Notes under the pieces: model-generated
Databases searched by the model: none
Seen by the model: only the letters and a program-made list of their open reading frames with translations
What the model was told of the DNA's origin: nothing
Made by a program: the position numbers and the translations under genes
Origin: G965197675 sp965197675
GTDB lineage: Bacteria > Chloroflexota > Dehalococcoidia > Plut-88900
Length of the DNA: 64,000 bases
Assembly: GCA_965197675.1 (NCBI GenBank)
Contig: OZ240221.1
Coordinates: 1,302,001 to 1,366,000, forward strand
Direction: 5' to 3'
Shown: positions 35,101 through 43,196 of the stretch, piece after piece
Position numbering within the stretch: the stretch's first letter is position 1
Layout: each line of letters begins with the position of its first letter

Positions 35101-36038
35101 ACGGTAAGAGCGCGTACTTTCTCGGCCTCCTCGGAGGAGAGCCCGGCGGTCTTAAAGATCTCCGTATCCAGTCTTTTATTGATCTTGTACCTACCCACCT
35201 TGCCTAAGTCGTATCTGCGCACGTTGAAGAAAAGGGCAGTTAGCAGCGACTCCGCATTCTCTGCGGTAGGCGGCTCTCCCGGTCTTAGGCGTCGATAGAG
35301 CTCTATCAAGGCTTCTTCCCGGCTGCTTATTCCGGTGTCCTTGTCTGCGGTGCTCCTGATGTAGGATTGGTCACCCTGGAGGTCCTCGTCTTGGAAGAGC
35401 TCCAGTAGGGACTCGGTTGAATCGTAGCCGATGCAGCGCAGCAAGGTGGTAACGGGAATTTTGCGCTTTCGATCCACCTTGGCGGAGATGACGTTCTTGT
35501 TGCTGGTCTCGAGTTCCAACCATGCGCCTCTATTGGGAATCAGCTTCGCATAACACAGTTGTCTTCCGCTGGTGGGGTCTTCTTCCCTGGTGAAATAGAC
35601 CCCTGGAGACCTCACTAGCTGGCTAACGACTACTCGCTCCGCTCCATTGATGATAAAGGTGCCCTGAGATGTCATAAGAGGGATGTCTCCCATGAATATC
35701 CATTGCTCGATCTTCTCCTCGGTGGGCACCTTTTTGTCTAGCCGAGCCAGGGCATGGAGGGGCGAAGCATATGTGAGGTCTCGTGTCCGGCACTCGGTCT
35801 CGTTAAACTTAGGTTCGCGAAACTCAAAATCGAGGAAGTGTAGCTCGAAGCGTTCGCCAGAGAAGTCCTCTATTGGGGATACCTGATCGAATAGCTCTCT
35901 GAGCCCTTCACGTCGGAACCATTTGTATGAGTCCAGTTGGACGCGTATGAGACTAGGCACCTCAAGAACTTCGGGAAGCTTGCCAAAAGATTGCCTGGAC
36001 GCGGAAGTAAGACCAGACGAAGATAGGGTGGATACCAT
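32103..36038 (-). CDS. rpoB: DNA-directed RNA polymerase beta subunit
   Basis: A 1311-residue beta subunit, complete. Recognisable blocks are the rifampicin-region [20 protein letters not shown], the [16 protein letters not shown] loop, [20 protein letters not shown], and [13 protein letters not shown] near the catalytic centre, ending with the [22 protein letters not shown] clamp anchor. An acidic tail of about 80 residues follows. The rifampicin pocket looks like the sensitive type. No rplJ-rplL precedes it; upstream is its own promoter and a transposase remnant. Confidence 0.97.
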   Translation of the reverse strand: [1311 protein letters not shown]

Positions 36039-36159
36039 AACTACGCGCTCCTTAAAATGAGGATAGTTGCCCTCGGAAGTAAAAACAAAGGGGCTAGCCT
36101 AGAATATATGGGGTAACTGTGTAGAGACAGCAGTAGCGGCATTCTGCGTTCAAACCACG

Positions 36160-36188
36160 AATATAGCACTTTGTCAATAGATTGTCAA
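36160..36188 (-). promoter_or_regulatory. Sigma-70-type promoter of rpoBC
   Basis: On the minus strand a perfect -35 TTGACA (36188-36183) and a -10 TATATT (36165-36160) are 17 bases apart. Transcription would start about 115 bases upstream of the rpoB ATG. The -35 box overlaps the stop of the transposase-derived frame, so the mobile element remnant ends exactly at the promoter. Confidence 0.8.
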
Positions 36189-36466
36189 GGCAACCCATTA
36201 TTATACGTAAATATCCGACAGTAGCCAGGCTCCTTTCGCGTGGTATTAGTATTGAGCCAGTGTCGATAGAACTGGTCTGGGGTCTTGTAGCCCAAGGCTT
36301 GATGTGGGCGTACGGTCTCGTAGGTGTGATTCCAGGCCAGGTGGGCTGGAGCAGGCCCGCCTGAATCGTTCGGGAACTCCCTGACATCTCGTACCTCTCC
36401 CCGGCTATCAAGTGCCGCCGTGGCATGGTGTCCGGGGTGTGGGTCTATACCGATGATCGTCGTCAT
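36185..36466 (-). pseudogene. Chimeric transposase remnant (IS110 N-terminus joined to IS481/IS3 C-terminus)
   Basis: A 93-codon frame with AAGGAGG just before its ATG (36466). Residues 1-34 (MTTIIGIDPHPGHHATAALD...) match the start of IS110-family DEDD transposases, with the first catalytic Asp in GIDPH. From about residue 44 the text changes to WNHTYETVRPHQALGYKTP, the C-terminal signature of DDE transposases of the IS481/IS3 type. The two families are unrelated, so the frame is a fusion of two broken elements and cannot encode a working enzyme. The final residues run into the rpoB promoter. Confidence 0.72.
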
Positions 36467-36599
36467 ACCGTCCCTCCTTGTGGTAGAGTCTCCTTAGGGA
36501 CATGTCGGCGTACTCCTGCGAGGAGATCGGGCCAAAGTGGCACCCTTGAATCCAGCGACTCACAAGTCCCATAGGGGTTGCGGTGTGGGCAGTTCCGTA

Positions 36600-36645
36600 C
36601 CAGGCCACTCTGGGCAGGGCTTCGGTATGATGGAGGTGGCCCTGG
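36600..36645 (-). ncRNA. Possible IS110-associated structured RNA (bridge-RNA-like) remnant
   Basis: Upstream of the IS110-type start, where this family encodes its guide (bridge) RNA, the minus strand can fold CCAGGGCCAC (36645-36636) against GTGGCCTGG (36608-36600), with one bulge and a loop of 27 bases. A smaller GGAG/CTCC hairpin is next to it. The location and the large-loop stem suggest part of a bridge RNA. No homologue was compared, so this remains a hypothesis. Confidence 0.25.
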
Positions 36646-36740
36646 AGCTTCCACTCCGACGTACTAGCCAGCATGAACCGCCCGCACCTCTCCAACTAGT
36701 GTATTCACCCTCGAGCTCTCACCTCCCCATCCTGTCGCGT

Positions 36741-39700
36741 TTGGTGTTGGCGGTAAAGGGGAGGGGCGCTCGTACAACAGGCGCCTTGTCTATCCTGCTG
36801 GTGGCTGCCCTGGCCCTGGGTGGGGCGGCGGGGTGTAACGGCGAAACAACATTGCAGCCGGCTAGGGGAGTCACCTTGGCGGCCCAGGAATCGAGGACTA
36901 CCCCAAACGCCCCTCCTCCAAGCCTTCTTTTACCAGGGGAGAAGGGACTGATCGAAACCTCCGACTTGACCGACGACAGCCCACTGCCCAGATGGCTCAC
37001 CTTCGCCTCCGGGACCCGCACCTTCAGCAGTACGCTGGCCAGTCTGGCCATACGGGTTACGGCGATGGACGACAGCATGCCGCAGATGCGGTCTGAGGCT
37101 ACTTTCGCGCTGACGGCGGATGAGGTCAACGACCCGCCAACGACGCCTGCGCTGGAGGCGCAGACATGGACGGAGGGACAAGAAAACAGCTACACCGTGC
37201 CGGAGTTCACTGACCCGGAGGGCGGTACGGTGACCTACACGGCAGTCGTGTTAGTAGACGCCACCACTACGGCCCTGCCTTCGTGGCTGACCTTCAACGA
37301 GGACACCCGCACCTTCAGGGGCACGCCGCAGAACGCCGACACGCCAGTTGACATAACCATACAAGTCACAGCAACAGATGACGCATCGCCGTCGCTAGCC
37401 GCCTCCGCCACCTTCACCCTCTCGGTCCCTGACATCAACCAGAGGCCGCCGGCCCCGAGTGTGTCGGATCAGACCGCCGCCATAGGCCGCCTATTCACGT
37501 ATCAATTCGCCGCAGTAACCGACCCTGACGGCGACACGCTGATCTACAACGCATCTCTGATTAACGGCAGCCCGGTCAGTACTACTGTGTGGCTGACCTT
37601 CGAGAAGGACACTCGCACCTTCAGGGGCACGCCGAGGGTGAACGTGGTCAGCCTAAATGACCCCATAACGATTCAGGTCTCGGTGGATGACCCGGGCGGG
37701 CTGTCCGGCAGAGACACCTTTACGGTGACTGTCGTGGCGAACCAGGTGCCCTCTGCACCCACGATTGGGCCGCAGAGTGCCACGGAGGACGTGGCCTTCG
37801 GCTACACCGTGCCGGAGTTCGACGACCCGGAGGGAGACATGGTCGCCTACAATGCTGTCCTTGCCACCGGCACCACGCTGGCCGATGGTACAACACCTGC
37901 TGACGGCACCAGCCTGCCAGACTGGCTTACCTTCAACGCTACCAGCCGCGTCCTCAGTGGCACTCCGGCGGATGCGGTCACGCCGGCCACGCTGATGATC
38001 AGGATAACGGCCACGGACGACGGCACGCCGGCCGCCTCCTCGTCCGTCACGTTCGCCCTGAACGTTCGGGAGGTGAACGTTGCGCCGGTGGCCGTGTACG
38101 ACACCATTTCAACCGCCGTGGACGAAGGCGGTACGCTGGAAGTCCAGAGCTCTATGCTGCTGGACAACGACACGGATGCCGACGTCCCAGTGAACACCTT
38201 GACTATCACTACCGTAGGTAACCTGAGCAACGGCGCCGCTGCCCTGTCCGGAGACGGGACAACCGTCACCTATACCCACGACGGCTCGGAGACCACTTCG
38301 GGCGGCTTCACCTACACCGTCAGCGACGGAGCGACCCCGACCCCTGGTACGGACACGGCGACGGTGACCGTAGTCGTAACGCCGGTGAACGACGCACCTG
38401 TCGCCAACGCCGGACCAGGTCAGACGGTGACGCCAGGCTCAGCGGTCTTCCTGGACGGCTCCGGTAGCAGCGATGCGGAGGGCAGCACCCTGACCTACAC
38501 TTGGAGCCAGACCTCCGGTGACAACGTCACCCTGAGTTCCACCACTGTGGCAATGCTCACCTTCACTGCGCCGGTCGTACCGCAAGGACAGCCCAGCTTG
38601 ACGCTGGATTTCTCGCTGGTGGTCAGCGACGGTACAGTGGACAGCATCGCCGATTCGGTCACCATTACCGTCTTGCCGCCTCGCGTCCCCGGCGTTCCAC
38701 AGAGCCTCTCGCTAACCGAGGGGCACCGGCAGATCACCGTGAGTTGGGCCGCGCCCTCGGACGAGGGTAACCCGGCCCTCACAGGCTACTCGCTGCAGTA
38801 CCGCGAGGTTTCGAACCCCGAAGTCCCGTGGCAGACCTGGATGCGTCCAACAACGGATGTCACTACCAGCACCACGACGGTCATCACCGGCCTCACCAAC
38901 GGCACGGCGTACCAGGTGCGGGTGGCCGCCGTCAACAGCCGAGGTACCGGCTCGTACACGGCCGCGCCGTCGGCTACGCCTGCGGACGTTCTGCGCGTCC
39001 CCGGCGTTCCGCAGAACCTCTCGCTGACCGAGGGCCACCGGCAGATCACTGTGAGTTGGGCCGCGCCGTCGGACATGGGCAACCCGGCCCTCACAAGCTA
39101 CTCGGTGCAGTACCGCGAGGTTTCGAACCCCGAAGTCCCGTGGCAGACCTGGATGCGTCCAACAACGGACGTCGCTACCAGCACCGCGACGGTCATCACC
39201 GGCCTCACCAACGGCACGGCGTACCAGGTGCAGGTGGCCGCCGTCAACAGCCGAGGTACCGGCTCGTACACGGCCGCGCCGTCGGCTACACCCGCAGTTC
39301 CCATATCCACTCCGCCGCCCACGAGCAGCGAAGAGCAGCAGCGACAGCAGCCTGACCTGTCCCCGGACTTCGGCGATAACATGGTAGACGACCAGGTGTG
39401 GTCGCAGGACGAGCGCGTGAGGCTGTCCCTGCCCGTGGCCAGCGGAGGCGACGGGGAGCTAAGGTATCGCCTGTCGCCGCCCCTCCCCTCTGGCCTGCGC
39501 TTCGACGCCGACGGTCACACCATCAGCGGAACGCCCACTGAGACGCTGGCCAGGACCCGGTTCACCTTCATAGCACGGGACCAGGACGGCGACCGGGCGG
39601 AGCTTCGCTTCTTCATCACCGTTACGGGGCTACCGCCGGTGAACGTCACGGATCCGGAGGACGGCGTGTCTACGCTGGTGGTAACCCGCACCGGGGAGGC

Positions 39701-40550
39701 CAGCGTGACCCTCACGCTGGGCGACGAAATCATGGAGGTTAGGGTAACCGCTGACATAGAGAGCGAGGGGACGCGCCTCACCTTGCAGGCCGACCCCGCC
39801 CTGGAAAGCCTGGCCGAGGTTGACTTCTCGGAGGTAACGGACACCGAAGTGCTGGGAGCTGGGCTGCCCAGCGGGTTCCGCATCGCCGGCAGCCAGACCA
39901 TCGTGAGCATCACGCTGATGGACGGGCAGGGCGAGCGTATCAGGGATCTGGACAATGCGGTGACGGTGTGTCTGCCGGTGAGCGACGCCTTGCTGGTGGA
40001 GGCGGGAGGGCAGAAGCTGGCACTGCTCCACTACGACGAGACCGAGGGCTGGACCACACTAGCCGGCTCGGAGGTGAGGACGTTGGAGGACGGGATGATG
40101 GTGGTTTGCGCAGAAGCGACCAGATTCTCGCCGTTCGCTGTGGGTTATGGGGCAGAGCCGACGCCGACTCCCATGCCTACGGCAACTGCTACCCCGACGC
40201 CGAGCCTCACGCCTACGCCGGTGCCATCGCTTACTCCGACACCGGAACCGATAGCAACGCCTACACCGACAGCGACACCTATGCCTACGCCTACGCCGGT
40301 GCCATCGCTTACTCCGACACCGGAACCGACAGCAACGCCCGCGCCCACACCTACAGCGACGCCCACGCATACACCTACGACCACGACGGCTCCCGTTACA
40401 TCCCCCGCCCCGCCCACAGCGCCAGTGCAGGATGGTCGCGAGGCCGGCGCTAGCGTATGGATATGGGTAGTGATTGGCCTGGTGCTGGCCAGCATGGTGG
40501 TAGCCGGCGCCATAGTCACCCTCACGAGAGCGTGGCACCGCCGCGGCTAG
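36741..40550 (+). CDS. Large cell-surface protein with cadherin-like, PKD and FN3 domains
   Basis: About 1269 residues from TTG 36741; the frame is open back to 36537, but a signal peptide only makes sense near 36741 (ALSILLVAALALGGAAGC, lipobox-like). In order: three or four dystroglycan-type cadherin-like repeats (PSWLTFNEDTRTFRGTP pattern), a cadherin-like domain (DNDTDADVPVNTLTI), a PKD-like domain (ANAGPGQTVTPGSAVFLDGS), two nearly identical FN3 domains of 104 residues each (38682-38993, 38994-39305), another putative Ig domain, a Pro/Thr stalk with a 26-residue repeat, and a C-terminal membrane helix (WVVIGLVLASMVVAGAIV) ending RAWHRRG. It would be an outward adhesion or matrix protein. 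GC-rich codons and flanking IS debris suggest acquisition. Confidence 0.8.
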   Translation: MVLAVKGRGARTTGALSILLVAALALGGAAGCNGETTLQPARGVTLAAQESRTTPNAPPPSLLLPGEKGLIETSDLTDDSPLPRWLTFASGTRTFSSTLASLAIRVTAMDDSMPQMRSEATFALTADEVNDPPTTPALEAQTWTEGQENSYTVPEFTDPEGGTVTYTAVVLVDATTTALPSWLTFNEDTRTFRGTPQNADTPVDITIQVTATDDASPSLAASATFTLSVPDINQRPPAPSVSDQTAAIGRLFTYQFAAVTDPDGDTLIYNASLINGSPVSTTVWLTFEKDTRTFRGTPRVNVVSLNDPITIQVSVDDPGGLSGRDTFTVTVVANQVPSAPTIGPQSATEDVAFGYTVPEFDDPEGDMVAYNAVLATGTTLADGTTPADGTSLPDWLTFNATSRVLSGTPADAVTPATLMIRITATDDGTPAASSSVTFALNVREVNVAPVAVYDTISTAVDEGGTLEVQSSMLLDNDTDADVPVNTLTITTVGNLSNGAAALSGDGTTVTYTHDGSETTSGGFTYTVSDGATPTPGTDTATVTVVVTPVNDAPVANAGPGQTVTPGSAVFLDGSGSSDAEGSTLTYTWSQTSGDNVTLSSTTVAMLTFTAPVVPQGQPSLTLDFSLVVSDGTVDSIADSVTITVLPPRVPGVPQSLSLTEGHRQITVSWAAPSDEGNPALTGYSLQYREVSNPEVPWQTWMRPTTDVTTSTTTVITGLTNGTAYQVRVAAVNSRGTGSYTAAPSATPADVLRVPGVPQNLSLTEGHRQITVSWAAPSDMGNPALTSYSVQYREVSNPEVPWQTWMRPTTDVATSTATVITGLTNGTAYQVQVAAVNSRGTGSYTAAPSATPAVPISTPPPTSSEEQQRQQPDLSPDFGDNMVDDQVWSQDERVRLSLPVASGGDGELRYRLSPPLPSGLRFDADGHTISGTPTETLARTRFTFIARDQDGDRAELRFFITVTGLPPVNVTDPEDGVSTLVVTRTGEASVTLTLGDEIMEVRVTADIESEGTRLTLQADPALESLAEVDFSEVTDTEVLGAGLPSGFRIAGSQTIVSITLMDGQGERIRDLDNAVTVCLPVSDALLVEAGGQKLALLHYDETEGWTTLAGSEVRTLEDGMMVVCAEATRFSPFAVGYGAEPTPTPMPTATATPTPSLTPTPVPSLTPTPEPIATPTPTATPMPTPTPVPSLTPTPEPTATPAPTPTATPTHTPTTTTAPVTSPAPPTAPVQDGREAGASVWIWVVIGLVLASMVVAGAIVTLTRAWHRRG

Positions 40551-40564
40551 ACTAGACCAGCCCC

Positions 40565-40900
40565 CTCTTATGGGGACAAACGAGCCGTGCAATCCGTAGA
40601 TAGCCCTGGATGCAGGCAGCGATACCCTCTGGCAGCCGGACGGTTGAGCGGTCCAGGAGCTAGAAAGCGTGAGACTCCAGATGCGTGAGTCTCGTCAGGA
40701 CCGCGATGATGTCGAGGGGTGTGACAGTGCGCCGCACTACTGAGGGTTGCAGGACAGGGGACAAAACCCGCCTCCGTCAGGGCGCAGGTGCCCCACCCGT
40801 TCTGCCTGTGCCCCTGAAACCACGCCCGGGCGGCGACGTGGTGGTACTGAAAACACAATCGCTGCTTGAAAGGCGGTCAAGAGAAAGGAGGCACGACATG
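40565..40900 (+). ncRNA. Structured noncoding region ahead of an orphan start codon (bridge-RNA-like)
   Basis: This gap after the surface-protein gene has no convincing protein. It folds well: GCGGTCC (40648-40654) pairs with GGACCGC (40698-40704), enclosing GAGACTC (40671-40677) with GAGTCTC (40687-40693) and an asymmetric internal loop. A second element pairs CAGGGG (40755-40760) with CCCCTG (40811-40816). Both are followed by a strong AAAGGAGG and ATG (40898) that opens only a 42-codon frame. Two internal-loop stems then a transposase-type start is the layout of IS110 bridge RNAs, but no transposase remains here. Confidence 0.3.
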
Positions 40901-40969
40901 AGACTCAACGCACAATCCAAGGGTGGGCTTCCCCGACGCCCAGTCAGTTCCCCTAGTGCGGGCCCGCCG

Positions 40970-41386
40970 CTACTCCTCCCTGAGCAACCGGATGCCGGTG
41001 GAGATCAGCAGCAGGGGAAGCGTTGAGTCGATGAATATCCACACCAGCCCCGCGGAGTTGGAGGGTTCCACCCACTCAGTGCCGAACCAGTTCCAGATGA
41101 GGGCAAGCAGGACCGCCGCAGAGAAGTAGAAGGTGAAGTTAGCCTCAAGGTAGTCTCGGGTGATTCCCTCGCCGTAGGGGTCGCTGCTGTGCCCCAGCTT
41201 TCTGCTGAAGGCAACTATTAGCGCTATGATAGCTCCGGACACCATCATCGGGTCTAGGATTCGCCACACATTGAGGGCGGTGCCCTCCACCATCGGGTCG
41301 TAGAACTGGTTGGCCAGGAAGTGGGTGGCCACCGCCAAGCCCAGCAGTATCACGTAGACAGCAACCAAGAGCCTTATCACGGTCAA
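40970..41386 (-). CDS. Hypothetical four-helix membrane protein
   Basis: A 138-residue protein with four hydrophobic segments: LLVAVYVILLGLAVATHFL, MMVSGAIIALIVAF, FTFYFSAAVLLALIWNWF and WIFIDSTLPLLLISTGI. No catalytic motif or named family was recognised. The ATG at 41386 lacks a strong ribosome binding site but the frame is clean and the hydrophobic pattern is regular. It stands alone on the minus strand between accessory DNA and a gene-free stretch. Confidence 0.6.
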   Translation of the reverse strand: MTVIRLLVAVYVILLGLAVATHFLANQFYDPMVEGTALNVWRILDPMMVSGAIIALIVAFSRKLGHSSDPYGEGITRDYLEANFTFYFSAAVLLALIWNWFGTEWVEPSNSAGLVWIFIDSTLPLLLISTGIRLLREE

Positions 41387-42035
41387 TTGGGGCCTCCTTC
41401 AAGAGTGGCTAGGCTAGCATGTTGGACACTAGGGTAACCTGTTGTGAAATGGCTGTCAATCGCAGTCTAACCCCTAGATTCCCTACCTAAATACGTAAGA
41501 AGACCTCGTTGGCTCCTGCGGTGAAGCGGGCTATGATGTTTATGGAACGAGAGAAACAATCACCAACGAAGTGCACCTATGAAGAAGCAAGGACTCCTGT
41601 CTGCCGGCGTCCCCGCACAGGCAGGGCTGCTTTCCCAGTACGAGGAGGAGAAGAGTTCGACGGGCATAACGGCGCTGTCAGGACTGCCGGCCTACGTGGA
41701 GTCCCGCCGCTTTTCTCGTTATACCCGTGTACAGGAAAACTCTTGGGGGAGCAAGTCGCATCCCAGGAAATTCAGAAGCTGAAACGGGGGTTAATGAGGG
41801 GGCTGCCACATGGGAGCAACCGAGCAGATTCCGGATCTCCGTTCACCTCTACAGCAATTGTGTTGAAAGCAAGAGGAATGATCAACGATTGCCGGAGTCA
41901 TGTCGCTCCATCTGGAGCCATGCCTGTGCTAGGTTCCACGTTCCCCGAACTACCACACCCCAAGTGATCAGGGGCAGAACGATATCGGACACCAAGTTGT
42001 TGACAAGGTAGACTTGTGGTATCCTACAGGAGTGT
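41387..42035. other. 649-base stretch with no convincing gene
   Basis: Several short overlapping frames exist on the plus strand (for example 41509-41967), but none shows a known motif, a good ribosome binding site with a sustained frame, or hydrophobic/charged patterning. It may be a decayed gene. The only clear signal is the tRNA promoter at its right end. Confidence 0.5.
41997..42025 (+). promoter_or_regulatory. Promoter of tRNA-Pro
   Basis: A -35 TTGTTG (41997-42002) and a -10 TATCCT (42020-42025) are 17 bases apart and 11 bases ahead of the tRNA. A TTGACA at 42000-42005 overlaps the -35 but would give only 14 bases of spacing. Confidence 0.5.
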
Positions 42036-42112
<77 letters not shown>

Positions 42113-42297
42113 GTGCACACAAAGAATAACACTGAATAACACTAGCACATAGCTTGATTTATAGGCCCTGTCCTCAGGGGGGTATAGGGGATAGGGTGAC
42201 ACCAGAACGGCTCTTCCCGGCGGTCCAACTTTCAGAACCCAGCCGTTCCGACTAGTTGATTACCGTGCCGAGGGGAAGCTGCAAATAGGAGGGGTAA

Positions 42298-43071
42298 ATG
42301 ATTTCTACCTACCAACACTTTGAAACGGTTGCTCCTGTTTACAGGCAACTGAGGACCACTGACGAGGCTCCAATCAGAGCCATTCGTAGCTTGCTGGGAG
42401 CCAAAGTGGGATTGAGAGTCTCCGATATAGGCTGTGGGACAGGCCGTTACTCCCAGCTACTGCACGATTACCTGACACCTGTTTCCAAGATGTACTGCAT
42501 CGACTTCAATCACGCCATGCTTGAGCAACTGCGCTCTGAACTGCGCCCTAGTGAACGGGATAACTTCCAGCTTATTCAGGGCAGCGCGACAGACCTCCCT
42601 CTGGCCGATGGGTCCTTGGACGTAGTCACGTCCTTTAACGCTATACACCACTTCGATCTAACGGACTTTCTTTCAGAGATAAGCCGAGTGCTAGACAAGA
42701 ATGGTCAAGCATTTTTATACACCAGGCTCCAAGATCAGAACGCTTCAAACATCTGGGGCAGATCTTTCCCTCAGTTCTGCGAAAAAGAAGGCAGGCTTTA
42801 CACGTTGCCCCAGCTAGTAGAGTGTATCGAGCGATATTTTGGGCCGGCTCATCTCTCGGCTAGGCCATTCTTCATGCGTAGACAGTCCTCCTTGGATGCC
42901 CTGATCGAGCAAGCACGAGGTCGACATTACTCCACCTTCTCTCTATACACCCCTGACGAGTTCGAAGATGCTCTGGATGGGTTCCAGAGAAATATCATTA
43001 GAGAGTTTCCCGATCTCAATGCAATACAGTGGACTGACTCCAACACCCTTATTTCTCTTTCGCCTCCATAG
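42298..43071 (+). CDS. Class I SAM-dependent methyltransferase
   Basis: A 257-residue methyltransferase_11/25-type protein. The SAM site DIGCGTGRYSQLL is near residue 42, followed by YCIDFNHAMLEQL and LPLADGSLDVVTSFNAIHHF, the usual motif II/III region. AGGAGG lies 8 bases before ATG 42298. The C-terminal half is less conserved and gives no substrate clue. It is a single-gene unit between tRNA-Pro and the D-aminoacylase-like gene. Confidence 0.82.
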   Translation: MISTYQHFETVAPVYRQLRTTDEAPIRAIRSLLGAKVGLRVSDIGCGTGRYSQLLHDYLTPVSKMYCIDFNHAMLEQLRSELRPSERDNFQLIQGSATDLPLADGSLDVVTSFNAIHHFDLTDFLSEISRVLDKNGQAFLYTRLQDQNASNIWGRSFPQFCEKEGRLYTLPQLVECIERYFGPAHLSARPFFMRRQSSLDALIEQARGRHYSTFSLYTPDEFEDALDGFQRNIIREFPDLNAIQWTDSNTLISLSPP

Positions 43072-43162
43072 AAAACTCCCTCTGCACACTGTCTCGGTTT
43101 TGGCTTGCTGGCACCGGTTCCAATTCTTCCAGTTGGTGACGGTGTACTGTGTGGCCAAAGCT

Positions 43163-43170
43163 GATATAAT
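43163..43170 (+). promoter_or_regulatory. Extended -10 promoter of the D-aminoacylase-like gene
   Basis: TGATATAAT (TG at 43162-43163, TATAAT 43165-43170) is a perfect extended -10 element 27 bases before the start codon. No good -35 is seen, as expected for this promoter class. The same TGATATAAT precedes the CoA-transferase gene at 45.1 kb. Confidence 0.55.
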
Positions 43171-43196
43171 TACACTTGATTTAGGAGGAAAACATC

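Noticed and set aside
36537..36740. Upstream extension of the surface-protein frame
   Set aside because: It precedes the signal peptide, overlaps IS110-type flanking DNA and has no domain signal, so the start was moved to 36741.
40898..41026. 42-codon frame after a strong ribosome binding site
   Set aside because: It runs over the 3' end of the opposite-strand membrane-protein gene, has Pro/Ser/Gln-rich low-information sequence and no transposase motif; kept only as part of the structured region.
41509..41967. 152-codon plus-strand frame between the membrane protein and tRNA-Pro
   Set aside because: No motif, no hydrophobic or charge pattern, a competing frame overlaps it and the ribosome binding site is poor; treated as non-coding or decayed.
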